From: Chamaecyparis obtusa
Lineage: Eukaryota; Streptophyta; Pinopsida; Cupressales; Cupressaceae
NCBI GenBank assembly: GCA_027943335.1
Contig: BSBK01002049.1
Location: forward strand, 186,001 to 250,000
Direction of reading: 5' to 3'
DNA: 64,000 nt
Both the position numbers and the translations under genes were made by a program. Below, piece after piece: positions 1-10,551 of the stretch (the first letter of the stretch is position 1; each line of letters opens with the position of its first letter). The notes below the pieces were generated by a model. That model saw only the letters and a list, made by a program, of their open reading frames with translations. It searched no databases and was not told the origin of the DNA.

Positions 1-489
1 AACCACCACAAAAATTGAATCATGTCCCCGCTAAGTTCTTGGTAAACTAAGAATAAAGTCCATACTAATATCCTCCCAAGGCTTCTCTGGTATAGGTAAT
101 GGTTGATACAATGATGTATTCTGCTTCACTCCTTTCGCCATTTGACATACTCTACAACTCTCTACAAACTTCTTCACATCTTGCTACAATTGTAGCCAAT
201 AATAATTCTCACCAACTAAAGCAAGGGTTTTATCACGACCAAAATGTCCAGCCAATCCTCCACTATGCTTCTCCTTGATGAGATTCTCCCTCATAGAACT
301 TCTTGGAATACACAACTGACTCCCTCTGAATAGCATATCATCTTGGATGATAAAATCCAGCCATTTCATCCTATCTAGAGTAATAGGTTCTGTATAAGCT
401 TTCCAAGCTTCACCAAAATCAGGATCCTCTGGATACAAATTCTTGAGTTCCTTGAACCCAACCACCTCAATCTGTATCTTTGTTAACAA
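1..489 (-). pseudogene. gypsy G1 integrase, N-terminal part
   Basis: This segment contains the H2C2-type zinc-binding start of integrase, with an HSGGLAGHFGRDKT motif and a YYW signature. It then runs into the catalytic core (RGHDSIFVVV) at the window edge. Integrase inserts the cDNA into the host chromosome. The frame is shifted relative to the RT-RNase H frame above, and further stops lie in the last 180 bases. The catalytic D, D and E and any chromodomain fall outside the window. Confidence 0.82.
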
Positions 490-578
490 TAGTTACCTCC
501 TGCTAAGAGCATCTGCAACCCTGTTAGACTTTCTAATTCTGTGTTTCAAAATAAATGTATAACTCTAAAAAACTCAAC

Positions 579-1988
579 CTATTTCAAATGCCTCTGATTC
601 AACTTTCCTTGACTATTCAAATATTGCAACGCTTGATAATCAGTATACAAAACAAACTCCTTAGGAAGTAGATAATGTCTCCACTTCTTTAATGCCTGAA
701 CTATAGCATAAAATTCTTGATCATAAACAGAATACTTCCTCTTGGCATCATTTAACTTCTCACTGAAATACGCAATAGGTTTACCTTCTTGGCTCATAAC
801 AGCTCCTATTGTAGTACCACTAGCATCACAATCTACTTGAAAAACCTTATTAAAATCTGGAAAGGCTAAAAGAGGTTGTTCTATAACTTTTTGTTTCAAT
901 AATTGAAAACTCTTTTCTGCCCCTTTAGTCCACTTAAACTTTTTTCTATTCCCTCTCATTGTCTCAGTCAAGGGACCACAAATACTGCTAAAATTTTTGA
1001 TAAACTTTCTGTAAAAACTAGCTAGACCATGAAAAGATCTTACCTCAGTTGCACTCCTTAGAGTAGGCCATTCAAGGATAGCCTGTACCTTCTCTGGGTC
1101 TATTTTTAGACCTTCTGCTGAAACTACAAATCCTAAATACACTAACTCTTTCTTCACAAAACTGCACTTCTTCAAATTAATCAATAATTTCTCATCTCTC
1201 AACTTCTCAAACACCATATGAATATGCATCATATGTTCCTCCAATGTCTTGCTAAAAATCAAAATATCATCTAGGTAAACAATGACAAACTTACCCAAAA
1301 ATTCTTTTAGAACCTCGTTCATGAGCCGCATGAAAGTGCTCAGTGCATTGATTAGCCCAAAAGGCATGACTAACCACTCATACAATCCTTTTGTCTTGAA
1401 GGTAGTCTTCCATTCATCTCCTTCTCTAATCTGAATCTGGTGATATCCACTCTTCAGATCTATCTTTGAGAAATACACATCTCCACTCAAACAATCCATA
1501 ATATCATCCATTCATGGCAATGGAAACCTATACTTGATTGTGATCTTGTTTTTTACTTTGGAATCTATACACATCCTCCACTCTCCATTCTTCTTTGGTG
1601 CTAATACTGCTGGTACATCATAGGGACTCAAACTCTCTCGAATCAACCCCTTCTACAATAACTCATGTACTTGTCTGTTCAACTCTTCACTTTCTACTGG
1701 TGTCATTCTGTGTGCTACCTTATTTGGCAAACTGGCTCCTAGAATCAAATCCATTTGATGACTGATCCTCCTTATGGGTGGTAATCCATTAGGTACATTA
1801 TCAGATACAATATCTGGAAACTCATTCAACAAATCTGCAACCTCTATAGGTACATCCTCTACTTCTTTACTAGCTTTTGGAATTAAAGCAAAACACACAT
1901 GTTCATGCCTCATACCATCTAGGAATTTTCTTCCATCAACAAATGTTATTCTTGCATTATCACATACCTTTTCTTCGGTCTCCTTCAA
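579..1988 (-). pseudogene. pol: gypsy G1 reverse transcriptase and RNase H
   Basis: The RT palm starts in the linker ending MTPVESEELNRQVHELL, then a stop, then the fingers with [13 protein letters not shown]. The catalytic motif [10 protein letters not shown] is intact. RNase H follows with DCDAS, the YDQEFYA glutamate and YTDYQAL, where relatives usually read TDH. The domain copies element RNA into cDNA and removes the template. Two visible breaks interrupt the start: a stop near 1651 (CAG to TAG) and one near 1512, where Arg-CGA became TGA just before MDDIMD. From 1511 to 579 the frame is open for 310 residues, the best preserved pol segment in the window. Confidence 0.93.
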
Positions 1989-2411
1989 TGGCTTTAGCTT
2001 ATGTCGTACTCCATCCTTTGTCAGGGAATAGGTATTTTCATGACCATCATGTACAGCACATCTGTCAAACTACCATGGTCTACCCAACAACATATGACAT
2101 GCATCCATAGAGATGATATCACATAGTACCTCATCTTGGTACCCGCCGATCTTGAACTTTACCAGACACTGTTCACTGACCATGACCTTGTGGTCATCCT
2201 GCACCTAGGCAATCCAATATGGATGTGGGTGTTTTTGTCTCTTGAGCTTCAACTTTGTCACCATCTCTTCTGACATCAAATTGTCAGTGCTTCCACTATC
2301 GATAATCACATAACAACATTTACCCTCACACTTGCATCTAGTGTGAAACAAGCTCCTCCTTTGTTCAGGTTCATTCTCACCACTCAGCAAGACTCTTCTG
2401 TTAATTAGCAT
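1989..2411 (-). pseudogene. gypsy G1 aspartic protease
   Basis: The segment contains an IIDSGSTDNLMS motif, the D-S/T-G active-site loop of retroviral-type aspartic proteases. Further on is a CHMLLGRPW flap/core motif followed by a stop (usual relatives read GRPWQ). The enzyme would cleave the gag-pol polyprotein inside the particle. The frame is shared with gag upstream and RT downstream. Stops near 2201 and 2071 truncate it. G2 carries the homologous segment at 45795-46001 with a Lys in place of the Asp after the DSGST motif. Confidence 0.85.
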
Positions 2412-3416
2412 TTCTTTTCTTTCAGCATCTTCAGAATTTGATGATCTAGCATCTTCATCTACATGTGCAACTTTGGCCTAGCCTTCATTTCTCCTATCTA
2501 TTCTATCTTGGCGCTGAGGAAATTCAAATGCCCTATGACCTTCTTCTCCACAGTGAAAACATGTTCCACAGAAGCCTCCTCTTCCTGAACCTTGTCCTCT
2601 TCCTCTTCCTCTCTAATCTCTATTATTTTGATCTTGGAAATGATTGGAATTGTTTCCTCTCTGATTCTAGCTGCTACTGGCCTTATCCTTCTTTTTCGGA
2701 TCTTCATTTCAGCCACCATATGACCGTCCGCTAGATCTTCCACCACGACCTCTTCCATTTTGTCTGCTCTCAAACTTCTTGTTCAGTTTTTCCTCTACTT
2801 TCTCCTTATCAGCTTCTGCATGGCCTGTTCTGATGAGGAGTCGATAGAACTCCTCTGTATACTCCTGAACAGATTTTCTTGCTTACTTCAAACTTTTCAT
2901 TTTCTTTAGTAGGTCAAGCTCATAATCAATCGGAATGAACTGTCACTTCAATTTATCCACCATCCGATCCCATCTTGTGATTTTATCTTTTCCTCTTCTA
3001 TTTCGCTCCAATTGAATTTCTTGCCACCAGATCTTCACATGACCTTTCAATCTGGCCTTCACAAACTTGACCCTATCAAGATCCTCAACATCTTCATACT
3101 CAAAATATTCCTCACATTCATTGATCCAGTCGATCAATTCCTCTAGGTTAAGATTTATAGAAAATGTAGGAACCTCAATTTTAGGTCTTTTCCCAATCTT
3201 GGAAATCGCCCAAAAAAGTCTTTCTTCCTCCTGGTTCATAATTTCAGCTTCTCCTTCTTGATATTCTTCTTCAGCTTCATCCTCACTTTCATCTCTGACA
3301 TTAAGATTCATTCCTCTATGAATCTCTTCTTGCAATGCTTGCACTTATCTCTGCAGCTCTCTAACCTCAGGTGTCACAGCACCAGCTCTTCCGCCATGTT
3401 CTCTTCGTGGAGGCAT
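2412..3416 (-). pseudogene. gag: gypsy G1 gag with zinc knuckle (decayed)
   Basis: The frame opens at an ATG (3414-3416) with a basic N-terminus. It then shows an acidic stretch and the gag core, with a GKRPKIEVPTF-like start and a WW pair around residues 130-140. This is the structural capsid/nucleocapsid protein that packages element RNA in cytoplasmic particles. The nucleocapsid knuckle at 2520-2561 reads C-x2-C-x4-H-x4-F: the last zinc ligand has become Phe. Stops occur near 3345, 2940, 2887 and further down, one of them a Lys codon turned to TAA. The gag runs in the same frame as the protease and RT, as expected for a single gag-pol polyprotein. It cannot make a full product as it stands. 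Confidence 0.85.
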
Positions 3417-3500
3417 TTTCGTGATGCGCACTAAAACCCTAACCACGGTCTTGGTGCAAACTACCTCACAGTCGGTGGTCTATTTACACACTCAAGAACT

Positions 3501-3515
3501 CCTACTCTGATACCA
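3501..3515 (-). promoter_or_regulatory. Primer binding site of G1 (initiator tRNA-Met type)
   Basis: Read on the minus strand, TGGTATCAGAGTAGG follows the LTR end after two bases. The first 11 bases match the usual plant PBS complementary to the 3' end of initiator tRNA-Met. This fixes the orientation of the element and marks 3518-4372 as the 5' LTR. Confidence 0.85.
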
Positions 3516-3517
3516 CT

Positions 3518-4372
3518 TGATGAAGGGTGCTCCCCTTAATACCACAAACACATAATAGAAATAGAGAAACAACAACAATAATATGCAAGAACAGAAAATT
3601 GGCTTCTTATTATCTCCACAAATGTGGAATTACAAACTTTCAGAATTACAATATGCAAAGCCACATGGGCATTCCCTTACAATATTCTATAGGACAAAGC
3701 CTCGAATCAATACCCAGACCTACTACCCAGCACTGCCCTAGACAACACTATAGGCCTTCTTTATATAGGCAATTTCCATTGCCCGAGAAGGTTCCAGAAA
3801 TTTAGCCCTAAGGGCCGACCAAACATAGAATTATTTTATTTTTCAATTTATTACATCAAAGTCAGCTCAAAATAACTTTTGAAACCCAAACAAAAATTTT
3901 GAAGGAAAATTATTTTCTGCCATTTCAGGTGATCCGACTTCTTGAGACCATAAGTCATCACCAGTTTACCCAATTGACTATTATAACCCCATTTTAGAAA
4001 TTCCACGAAGTGCTCTACAGGCTTGACCCGCACAAAGTGCCCATCACCCAATTTTTTGACCTCATCCGGGGCCTCTAAAGCCTTCAAAACTGAGTTCAAA
4101 GTTTATGTACCCTGCTGCCAATACCAAAAATCTTCAATATCTTCAAAACTAGACTTGATCTAGCCATGAAACTTTGTTGGTAGGCTGATATGACTGAGAT
4201 GAGCCTCGACATGTAAAATTATAACATTCTAAGATCGTAAGACCAACTTACTAAAAATAGCAAGTTTCCATAAATAACAACTCTGCACAAGATAGCTCTT
4301 ATTGAATACAAAAACAAAAAATATTTTTGGGTGATGCAAGATTGCTCTTACACCCAGGATGCTCCTGCATCA
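3518..4372 (-). repeat. 5' LTR of gypsy G1 (855 bp)
   Basis: The LTR begins TGATGAAGGG and ends CTCCTGCATCA, a TGATG/CATCA inverted terminus. Four more copies of the same LTR occur at 36030-36840, 39923-40652, 41761-42563 and 47211-47412. A minus-strand TATA-like box, TATATAAA, lies at 3760-3767 and is conserved in the other copies, so the transcription start should lie just below it. Confidence 0.93.
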
Positions 4373-5518
4373 GATCTATACTTTTTCTATTGAACTACTG
4401 GTGTTTCATCTATGCTAGATAATTTATGTCCAGTTACCATAGGTGTTCCAACTGGTTTATAGTTCTCCATTCTAGAAATCTTTTCAACAAGTCATTCAGG
4501 TACTTTGTTTGACTTACAAAGATACCATCATGGTTATGTGTTATCTGTAATTCCAAAAAGTATTTCATTTCACCAATCATACTCATTTCAAATTCAATCT
4601 TCATTTCATCAGCAAATTTTTCACTAGCTTCATCTTCTCCTCCAAAAATAATGTCATCAACAAAAATAACTACAATCAACAAACCATTTTCAATTTCTTT
4701 TGTGTATAAATTACTATCAGTTGTTCCTTTTGTAAATCCCAATTTTAACAAATACTTATCCAATCTTTCATACCAAGTTCTAGGTGCTTGCTTTAGTCCA
4801 TATAAGGCTTTCTTTAGTTTACATACCATGTCTCCTTCTTGAGTCAAATGAAAACCTTCAGGCTGCTCAATGTAGACTTCTTCTTCCAATTCACCATTCA
4901 AAAATGTAGATTTTACATTACTCTAATATACTTTGAATTTCTTATAAGTTGCATAGGCCAAAAACATTGTTACTCCTTAAATTCTTGCTACTGGTGCAAA
5001 ATTTTCTTCATAGTCAATTCCTTCTTGCTGTGAGTATCCATTACATACTAATCTTGCTTTGTTTCTTACTAGTTCTCCTTGTTCATTCATCTTGTTTCTG
5101 AATACCCATTTGGTTCTAATAACATTCTTATCTTTAGGTCTAGGGACCAATTCCCATGTTTTGTTCTTTTCAATCTGATCTAGTTCTTCTTTCATAGCTT
5201 TAATCCAATGTTCATCTTCACAAGCTTCACTAGTAGATTTAGGTTCAATTTGAGAAATCAAACATAACTGTCATGTGCCTTATTTTGAGTTAGAACTCCT
5301 TTGTCAATGCTTCCAATAATTTTCTCAATAGGATACTTCCTTGATAAATTCTTGTTAGGTGTCATTGTCTCAGATCTCACTTCAGGTGTCAGTTCTTTAA
5401 TGAGTTCATTATGGCTTTCATTTAACAAATCACTGTCAATCTCATAGAATAATTCAGTAGTTTTAGTGTTAGGCTTAGGATGAGTTCCTTCATCAGATTC
5501 ATAATCAAGTATTCTTTC
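4373..5518 (-). pseudogene. pol: copia A reverse transcriptase (RNase H missing)
   Basis: Two open parts, 4977-5261 and 4434-4901, cover the copia RT from [18 protein letters not shown] to the thumb. The catalytic FVDDIIFGG is intact. The LYGLKQAPRTWYERLDKYL block is typical of plant copia RT. A stop near 4925 falls in the segment that reads MDVKS in relative C. Near 4480 the frame shifts in the stretch that reads RFGMENCK in copia B. RNase H would follow but is separated by the insertion of G1 at 4373. Confidence 0.92.
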
Positions 5519-6475
5519 CTAAATTTTGAAATTTTTATCAACTTTAACATTTGTGCTCTCAACAATAGTCTTAGTTCTCATATTGTAACATCTATAAGCT
5601 TTTCTCTTCAAATAATATCCAAGAAATATACCTTCATCACTTCTAGGATCAAACTTTCCAATATCATCATCTCTCTTTATATAACATTTTCTTCCAAAAA
5701 TTTTAAAATACCTAACTGAAGGTGCATGTCCAAACCATAGTTCATAGGGTGTCTTCTTTGTGTCTTCTCTGATTTGTACTCTATTCATTGTATACATTGT
5801 TGTATTCACTGCTTCTCTCCATAATATCTTCACCAAATCATTTTCAAATAACATAGCTCTTGCTGCTTTAGTTACTGATTTGTTCCTTCTTTCTGCAATA
5901 CCATTTTGTTCAAGTGTTCTATGGGCTAAAAAATGTCTCTTAATACCATTCACTTTACAAAAGGTGTTAATCTCTCTAGAAGTAAATTCTCCGCCTCTAT
6001 CAGATCTCAAACATTTAATCTTCATTCCAGATTCATTCTCAACTTTATTCTTAATGATCTTAAACTTATCAAATGCTTCAGACTTTTCTTTAAGAAATGC
6101 AATCCACATCATTCTTGTAAAATCATCAACAAGAATCATAAAATACCTTTGTCCATAGAATCCTCTAGAACTGGTAGGACCGCTCAAATCTGTATGAACA
6201 ATCTCCAACTTCTCTACAGATGTAAATTTCTTACTGGTAAATGAACTTCTCTTCTATGTAGTACTTATTTTCACAATGTTATCAAAATTTATATGACAAA
6301 ACCTTATGTTCCATAACCAAATGTCATAAATCTTAGTAATCAAACATGTCATCTCAGGAGGATTCAACTGAAATAGATTACCTCTGGTTCTAGATCTAGT
6401 TCCAATCAGATTTCCATCTTTATTCTTTATCACACAAGTTTTCTCAGTAAACCAAACTTGATATTCCTTATCAAC
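5519..6475 (-). pseudogene. copia A integrase
   Basis: The open part (5519-6208, 229 residues) shows the catalytic core: HTDLSGP, LRSDRGGEF and the glutamate in AERRN, which supply the D, D and E residues. The C-terminal copia block with GRKCYIKRDD and a GIFLGY motif follows. The enzyme performs strand transfer of the cDNA ends. The pre-integrase zinc-binding part upstream (6209-6475) is broken by stops. The frame ends at a TAG near 5518. Confidence 0.92.
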
Positions 6476-6717
6476 TAACTATCCAACACTCAAGAGATTA
6501 TGTTCCAAACCATCCACAAAGTAAACATCATCAGTATTAGTCTTCCCATCAAGAGTAATAGATCCTCTACCTTTAATCAAACAAGGTGCATTGTTTCCAA
6601 CTCTAACAACTCCTCGATCATAATTGTTAAACTTTATGAACTTTTTCGTGTCTCCAGTCATATGATGTGAACAACCACTATCTATAATCCAATCAAATTT
6701 TTTTTCAACTTGAGAAA
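6476..6717 (-). pseudogene. copia A aspartic protease
   Basis: The active-site segment DWIIDSGCSHHMTGD is intact and is followed by conserved blocks ending NLLSVG. DSG supplies the catalytic Asp of this homodimeric protease, which processes the copia polyprotein. It sits directly between the gag knuckle and the pre-integrase region, as in other copia elements. A stop just below 6479 (Gln or Trp codon to TAG) ends the open part. Confidence 0.85.
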
Positions 6718-7753
6718 TTGGGGCTTTTTCTTCCTAAACATCTATTTCAGGATTTTCTTCTTTAATTCCTATAAATACTATGTCATCATTATTCTCAGTA
6801 TCACTTTCACTTAGAGTTCTTTCTATACTAGCTTCAAGATCTTCATCATTAGCATAATAACATTTCTTAGATCTTCTAGGCTTGAAGTTGTTTCTATACT
6901 TTTTGACTCTATTAGGACATTTAGATGCAAAATGACCATATTCTTGACAAGTCCAACATTTAAAAAATTTCTTACCATCTGGTTCTCTCTTCACAAGAAA
7001 GGAAATACCTTCTTCAATCTTCCTATCTTCTTCATTTCTAAATCTGCTACCGCCAACATAATCTCCAGTTACACTGGTGCTTCTTGACAAAGTATGGTGA
7101 ACACTAAGAGCACTAAATGATGTCTCCATTCTAGGCAAGTCTCTTGATAACCTCAGGTTCATTTCTGCTGCTTCTAGTCTTCCAAGAAGAGTTTCTCTTG
7201 TAAAGTTTAAATTACAAGGTATAACTTATTCAATCATCTATGTTGTCTGCTTAAACACAGGAGTCAATGTCCTTAGAATTTTCCATATCAATTCATTCTC
7301 TGTTTTTTTTCCTTCACAAGATTTTATGCCTACAATAATTTTTGACATTCTACCAATATAGCTTCTAACAGATTCATCTTCCATCATTCTTACATCTTCA
7401 GATGCACATATCCAATTATGTAATCTAACTTTTTTTTCATGTTCATCACCTTCAAAAGTAGAGTGTAAAGCTTTCCAAATTTCATGAGATGTTTTCAAAC
7501 ATTTTACTTAACTGTACTCATTCTCTTGAAGGGCTATCAAAAGTGCTTCTCTAGCAAGTATGTTACACATGAATAGATCTCTCTCATCACCAGAACATGT
7601 TTCAAGTTTATCCTCTTCAATGATAGTCTTCTCATTCTTTGTAATCAACCAATAACCCGGTCCTAAACATAATAGATGTGTCTTCATCTTTTCTTTCCAG
7701 CTGTCAAAATTCACTCCATCAAATTTAGGGCTTTCTTTCCTAAAATTTTCCAT
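6718..7753 (-). pseudogene. gag: copia A gag with CCHC zinc knuckle
   Basis: The likely start is the ATG at 7751-7753, giving MENFRKESPKFDG, the usual opening of this copia gag type. The capsid-like helical domain runs to about 7238. The nucleocapsid knuckle CWTCQEYGHFASKC is intact near 6930-6970 and is followed by a basic patch and an acidic tail. The protein would form the virus-like particle and bind RNA. Stops at about 7505, near 7230 and near 6735 break the frame. The homologue in E (50344-51792) is almost unbroken and confirms the layout. Confidence 0.88.
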
Positions 7754-7790
7754 GGATCTCCTTAAGTTGTTAAAGTTATGTTTCAAGGAC

Positions 7791-7807
7791 CTACTTCTCT
7801 GATACCA
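7791..7807 (-). promoter_or_regulatory. Primer binding site of copia A
   Basis: On the minus strand TGGTATCAGAGAAGTAG follows the LTR after an AT spacer. TGGTATCAGAG is the standard initiator tRNA-Met PBS of plant copia elements. Confidence 0.88.
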
Positions 7808-7809
7808 AT

Positions 7810-9013
7810 TGTTAGAAAGTAAAGTCCACCAAGATAACTAAGAGTGGGGGGCGGGGGGGGGGGGGTGAATTAGTTATCTAATAATTATAACTTTTATCAG
7901 CTTCAACAACATTTAACCATGTAAGCAATATAATTACAAACCATAGAAAGATATTCATACACAATAACATAATGACACAAGATATGTTGACTAGGGAACC
8001 TCTTGATCAAAGAGTAAACCCCAGTGGGAATGATGCCCACAAAAGATGCACTAATATGAATATTCCTTGTGAAAGGATGGACTTTGTTAGGAGTCTTATG
8101 AAATACATTTAATACATATGAATCCCTATTAGGAGATTTTGAATCCATGCTAAAATATTCTAACCCTATTAGGAGTTATGGAAGAAAGAAGGACCCACTC
8201 CCCAAATAGCTTCAAGGTAAGATCACTGAACACACTATCCAAATAATCTTTGTATTAATCAATAGAATAATACCAAAATATTATTGTTCTCATCAATATG
8301 TTACCTCTTCTTTGACTGTTCCAAACCGCACTCACTGCTACATCAAATCTCAATTTCAGATCTCTATACCCCGCATGTCTTGTTTTACAAATTCACTTTC
8401 ATAACTGTATTATCTCTTTTCTTCACTTCATGCATACATAAATATTCAACCATTTTTCAAGAAGGAAAAATATTCCTTCCTGTATAAGACACTCAAGTAA
8501 TTACAAATGAGTCGGCATCCAATTACAAAATAAAAGTTTCCACATGCTACATCAAAATTACACAAAACTGTCAGCGTCCAATTACAATAATTCTCCATCT
8601 GTGTGACCTCAAAGTTTGTGCTATCATCCACATCACTATCAATGTGTCTTCAACTTCCCTTTAACTACACAAAACCATATTCCATCCTGATTAGGAGATA
8701 TCATCCGATTTCCACAAACCGCTACTCAGGAACACTACCTAAATACTGCTTCCACCAAAATGCTCATAACTTCCATGAATAAATGAATTAGTGTCTACAA
8801 TCTTAACCATAAACATATAACATATCAAGTAGTAAATCCTCAACATCACGTAGCTCTATCTACAATATCCCACGTGCGCTAATCCAAACACTATCTGCTC
8901 CTCTGTAAATCTCCAGAAGATCACTGTGTTGACATCAATGACAATCATAGTCATGAATGCAACAACAACTGCTATAGAATGGATGCCAAACATTCATAAT
9001 TCATTCCTAACAA
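7810..9013 (-). repeat. 5' LTR of copia A (1,204 bp)
   Basis: The LTR runs from TGTTAGAAAG to CATTCCTAACA. A homopolymer of 13 G (poly-C in element sense) lies at 7853-7865 near the PBS side, and an imperfect palindrome of the form TTGnCATnnATGnCAA lies at 8929-8944 near the U3 end. The same layout occurs in the LTRs at 30509-31702 and 61268-62428. Confidence 0.9.
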
Positions 9014-9731
9014 AACCCACATATACAGGACTAGGTTTGAAGTAAGACTAAGATTGTTCAAAAATATTATTGTGTTGTAATTTTGATTAACATCCAATGA
9101 TTGGATGTGAAATTCACAAATTTGATTATATTACCACTTGTTCTATTTCAAATTCTAGAAAAAATGGGTATTTGACATATGTTCATAAATTTCAGTCAAC
9201 ACCATTTTAAAATAACACATCAATTTATTTTTACACATTGAGAATATCATCAATAGGAATTGAGCTGAAATTGACATAGGTCATAGAAAATAAATGCCCT
9301 AGCTATTTGTTGCCTTCTGCATTTTGAGTTTCTTATTACAATTAGGAGAAGAATATTATTCTCCAAATGGTTTTGGATAGTAACATTTCTACTTCCTCTT
9401 CACAAATATTTATTTCCTCATCGTGCTTCCTATTGATACTAAAAAAGTGAATCTAGGCATTTCTGCCATGTAATGGGAGAAAAATGGTTTCCTAATTGAT
9501 ATGTGTCTAAATAATACATGCAAGAACCTTTTCTTTGATATTGCTCACTAACCCTTTACAAAAGAAAATGTTTACAAAAAATGGCATGTACTTGTATGAG
9601 GACATTATATATTACAAAAATCCCACATAGAAGTAGTTGGCAAGCCACTCAAAAAGTAGTAACTGATAGCAAGTGGGATAGTGCAGATGCTTTAATAAAC
9701 CACTATCTTCTTTACTCAAGAAACATCTAGT
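9014..9731. other. No recognisable gene or element
   Basis: This stretch is AT-rich and unbroken by LTR termini that I can detect. I see no open frame with family resemblance and no tandem repeat. It separates copia A from the exon-like frame at 9732-10118. Confidence 0.5.
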
Positions 9732-10118
9732 TCATCTGCTCGAATGGGGCATCTTTGGGAGTAGGCAGTCTCCATTTAAACTCAAGTCTCTAGAAGTAGT
9801 TATATTTGTCAATGGAGGAGATACACCCATTGGATCTACAATAACTTTATGCTCACTAAAATTTCCATTTCTCTTCAATTGGGATACTTTTCCCAAAATT
9901 GCATCTACCCTTTTACCAATTTGGGAAATCAATGGGTCTATTTGTGGACCTCCAAGGTGTTGGTCACCTAAATGAGAAACTTGAGATGAATCAAGAACTT
10001 CTCTATGAAAGAGATTAGTACCTTGAGTAGCTCTCCACTTGTTAGCTAAATTAAAACCTTGGAAAATAGATAATAAGCTCCATGAATAGGGTATTCCAGA
10101 GTAAAGAAAAACAAATGT
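9732..10118 (-). pseudogene. Unidentified exon-like reading frame
   Basis: A minus-strand frame is open for about 128 codons from near 10118 to the stop at 9732. It starts with a hydrophobic FLYSGIPYSWSLL stretch and ends in a more polar tail with an ISQIGKRVDAILGKVSQLK amphipathic segment that could be a short coiled coil. The upstream edge reads ATATTAG followed by GACATTTG, which resembles a splice acceptor. Near its end the frame might shift, because an alternative reading gives SRDLEFKWRLPTPKDAPFEQMN before a stop. I do not recognise the family. It could be the last exon of a host gene, or host sequence captured by a transposon. The first 49 bases of the sense strand recur at 14768-14816. 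Confidence 0.4.
10070..10118 (-). repeat. 49-bp direct repeat, copy 1 (exon-like)
   Basis: The sequence matches 14768-14816 at 47 of 49 positions in the same orientation. In both copies the minus strand reads an open FLY(S/T)GIPYSWSLL peptide, and both are preceded by an AG that could be a splice acceptor. The two copies bracket the satellite array. Confidence 0.85.
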
Positions 10119-10551
10119 CCTAATATTGAGTCTTTTTTATTGGGTTTTGGGAGGGGTGGAAGAATATTAAAAATAATTGAATTTTAGTAGAGTGCTAACT
10201 AGCATAATAATGATTAGTTTCATAGTTCAAATTTCAAACATACCACAAAAAGTCCTTGCAATGGAACTCGGTCAAGAAAAGAAGTGTGCATGATTTCCCA
10301 TTTGGGTCTTCTCTTGTTTTAGAATGAAAACCTAATTGTTTCGACTACAGACAAAGACATGTTCCCAAGGACTACTTACTCAATCTATAAAACACAACTT
10401 CTTATAGGTTGCCCAATGTACCATAATGCATTGTGTATTTTATGGTCTGCAAGTGACGTTCTTTCTAAGTTTGCACTAGAGAGTAAAAGGGTTAACATTT
10501 TTGTTACTAAAAATGGTGTGGACTATAAGTTGGTGGTTCACTTTCATGACA

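Larger units (their letters stand above)
1..4372 (-). mobile_element. Ty3/gypsy retrotransposon G1 (5' LTR and most of gag-pol; 3' end outside window)
   Basis: This minus-strand element starts with an LTR at 3518-4372 and continues through gag, protease, RT, RNase H and the start of integrase before the window ends. The domain order PR-RT-RH-IN and the YLDD motif place it in Ty3/gypsy. The frame from 3416 down to 579 is a single gag-pol reading frame interrupted only by isolated stops, so it decayed mostly by point mutation. It lies inside the pol of copia A: the copia reading resumes at 4373. The expected target duplication is GATCT, and the matching copy would be left of the window. The relative G2 has a chromodomain-like C-terminus, so G1 is probably a chromovirus, but its own C-terminus is not visible. 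Confidence 0.93.
4373..9013 (-). mobile_element. Ty1/copia element A (5' LTR to RT; rest cut off by G1)
   Basis: A minus-strand copia element has its 5' LTR at 7810-9013, its PBS at 7791-7807 and gag, protease, integrase and RT down to 4373, where G1 interrupts it. The domain order with integrase before RT is diagnostic of Ty1/copia. Its LTR and protein are closest to B (28336-31702) and C (61268-64000) in this window. The bases after the LTR (9014-9018, AAACC) are the candidate target duplication, and the partner lies left of the window. Confidence 0.93.

Noticed and set aside
2498..2773. Minus-strand 91-codon acidic frame
   Set aside because: It is out of phase with the gag-pol frame, which carries the zinc knuckle in this interval. 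The same shadow appears in G2 at 46049-46276.
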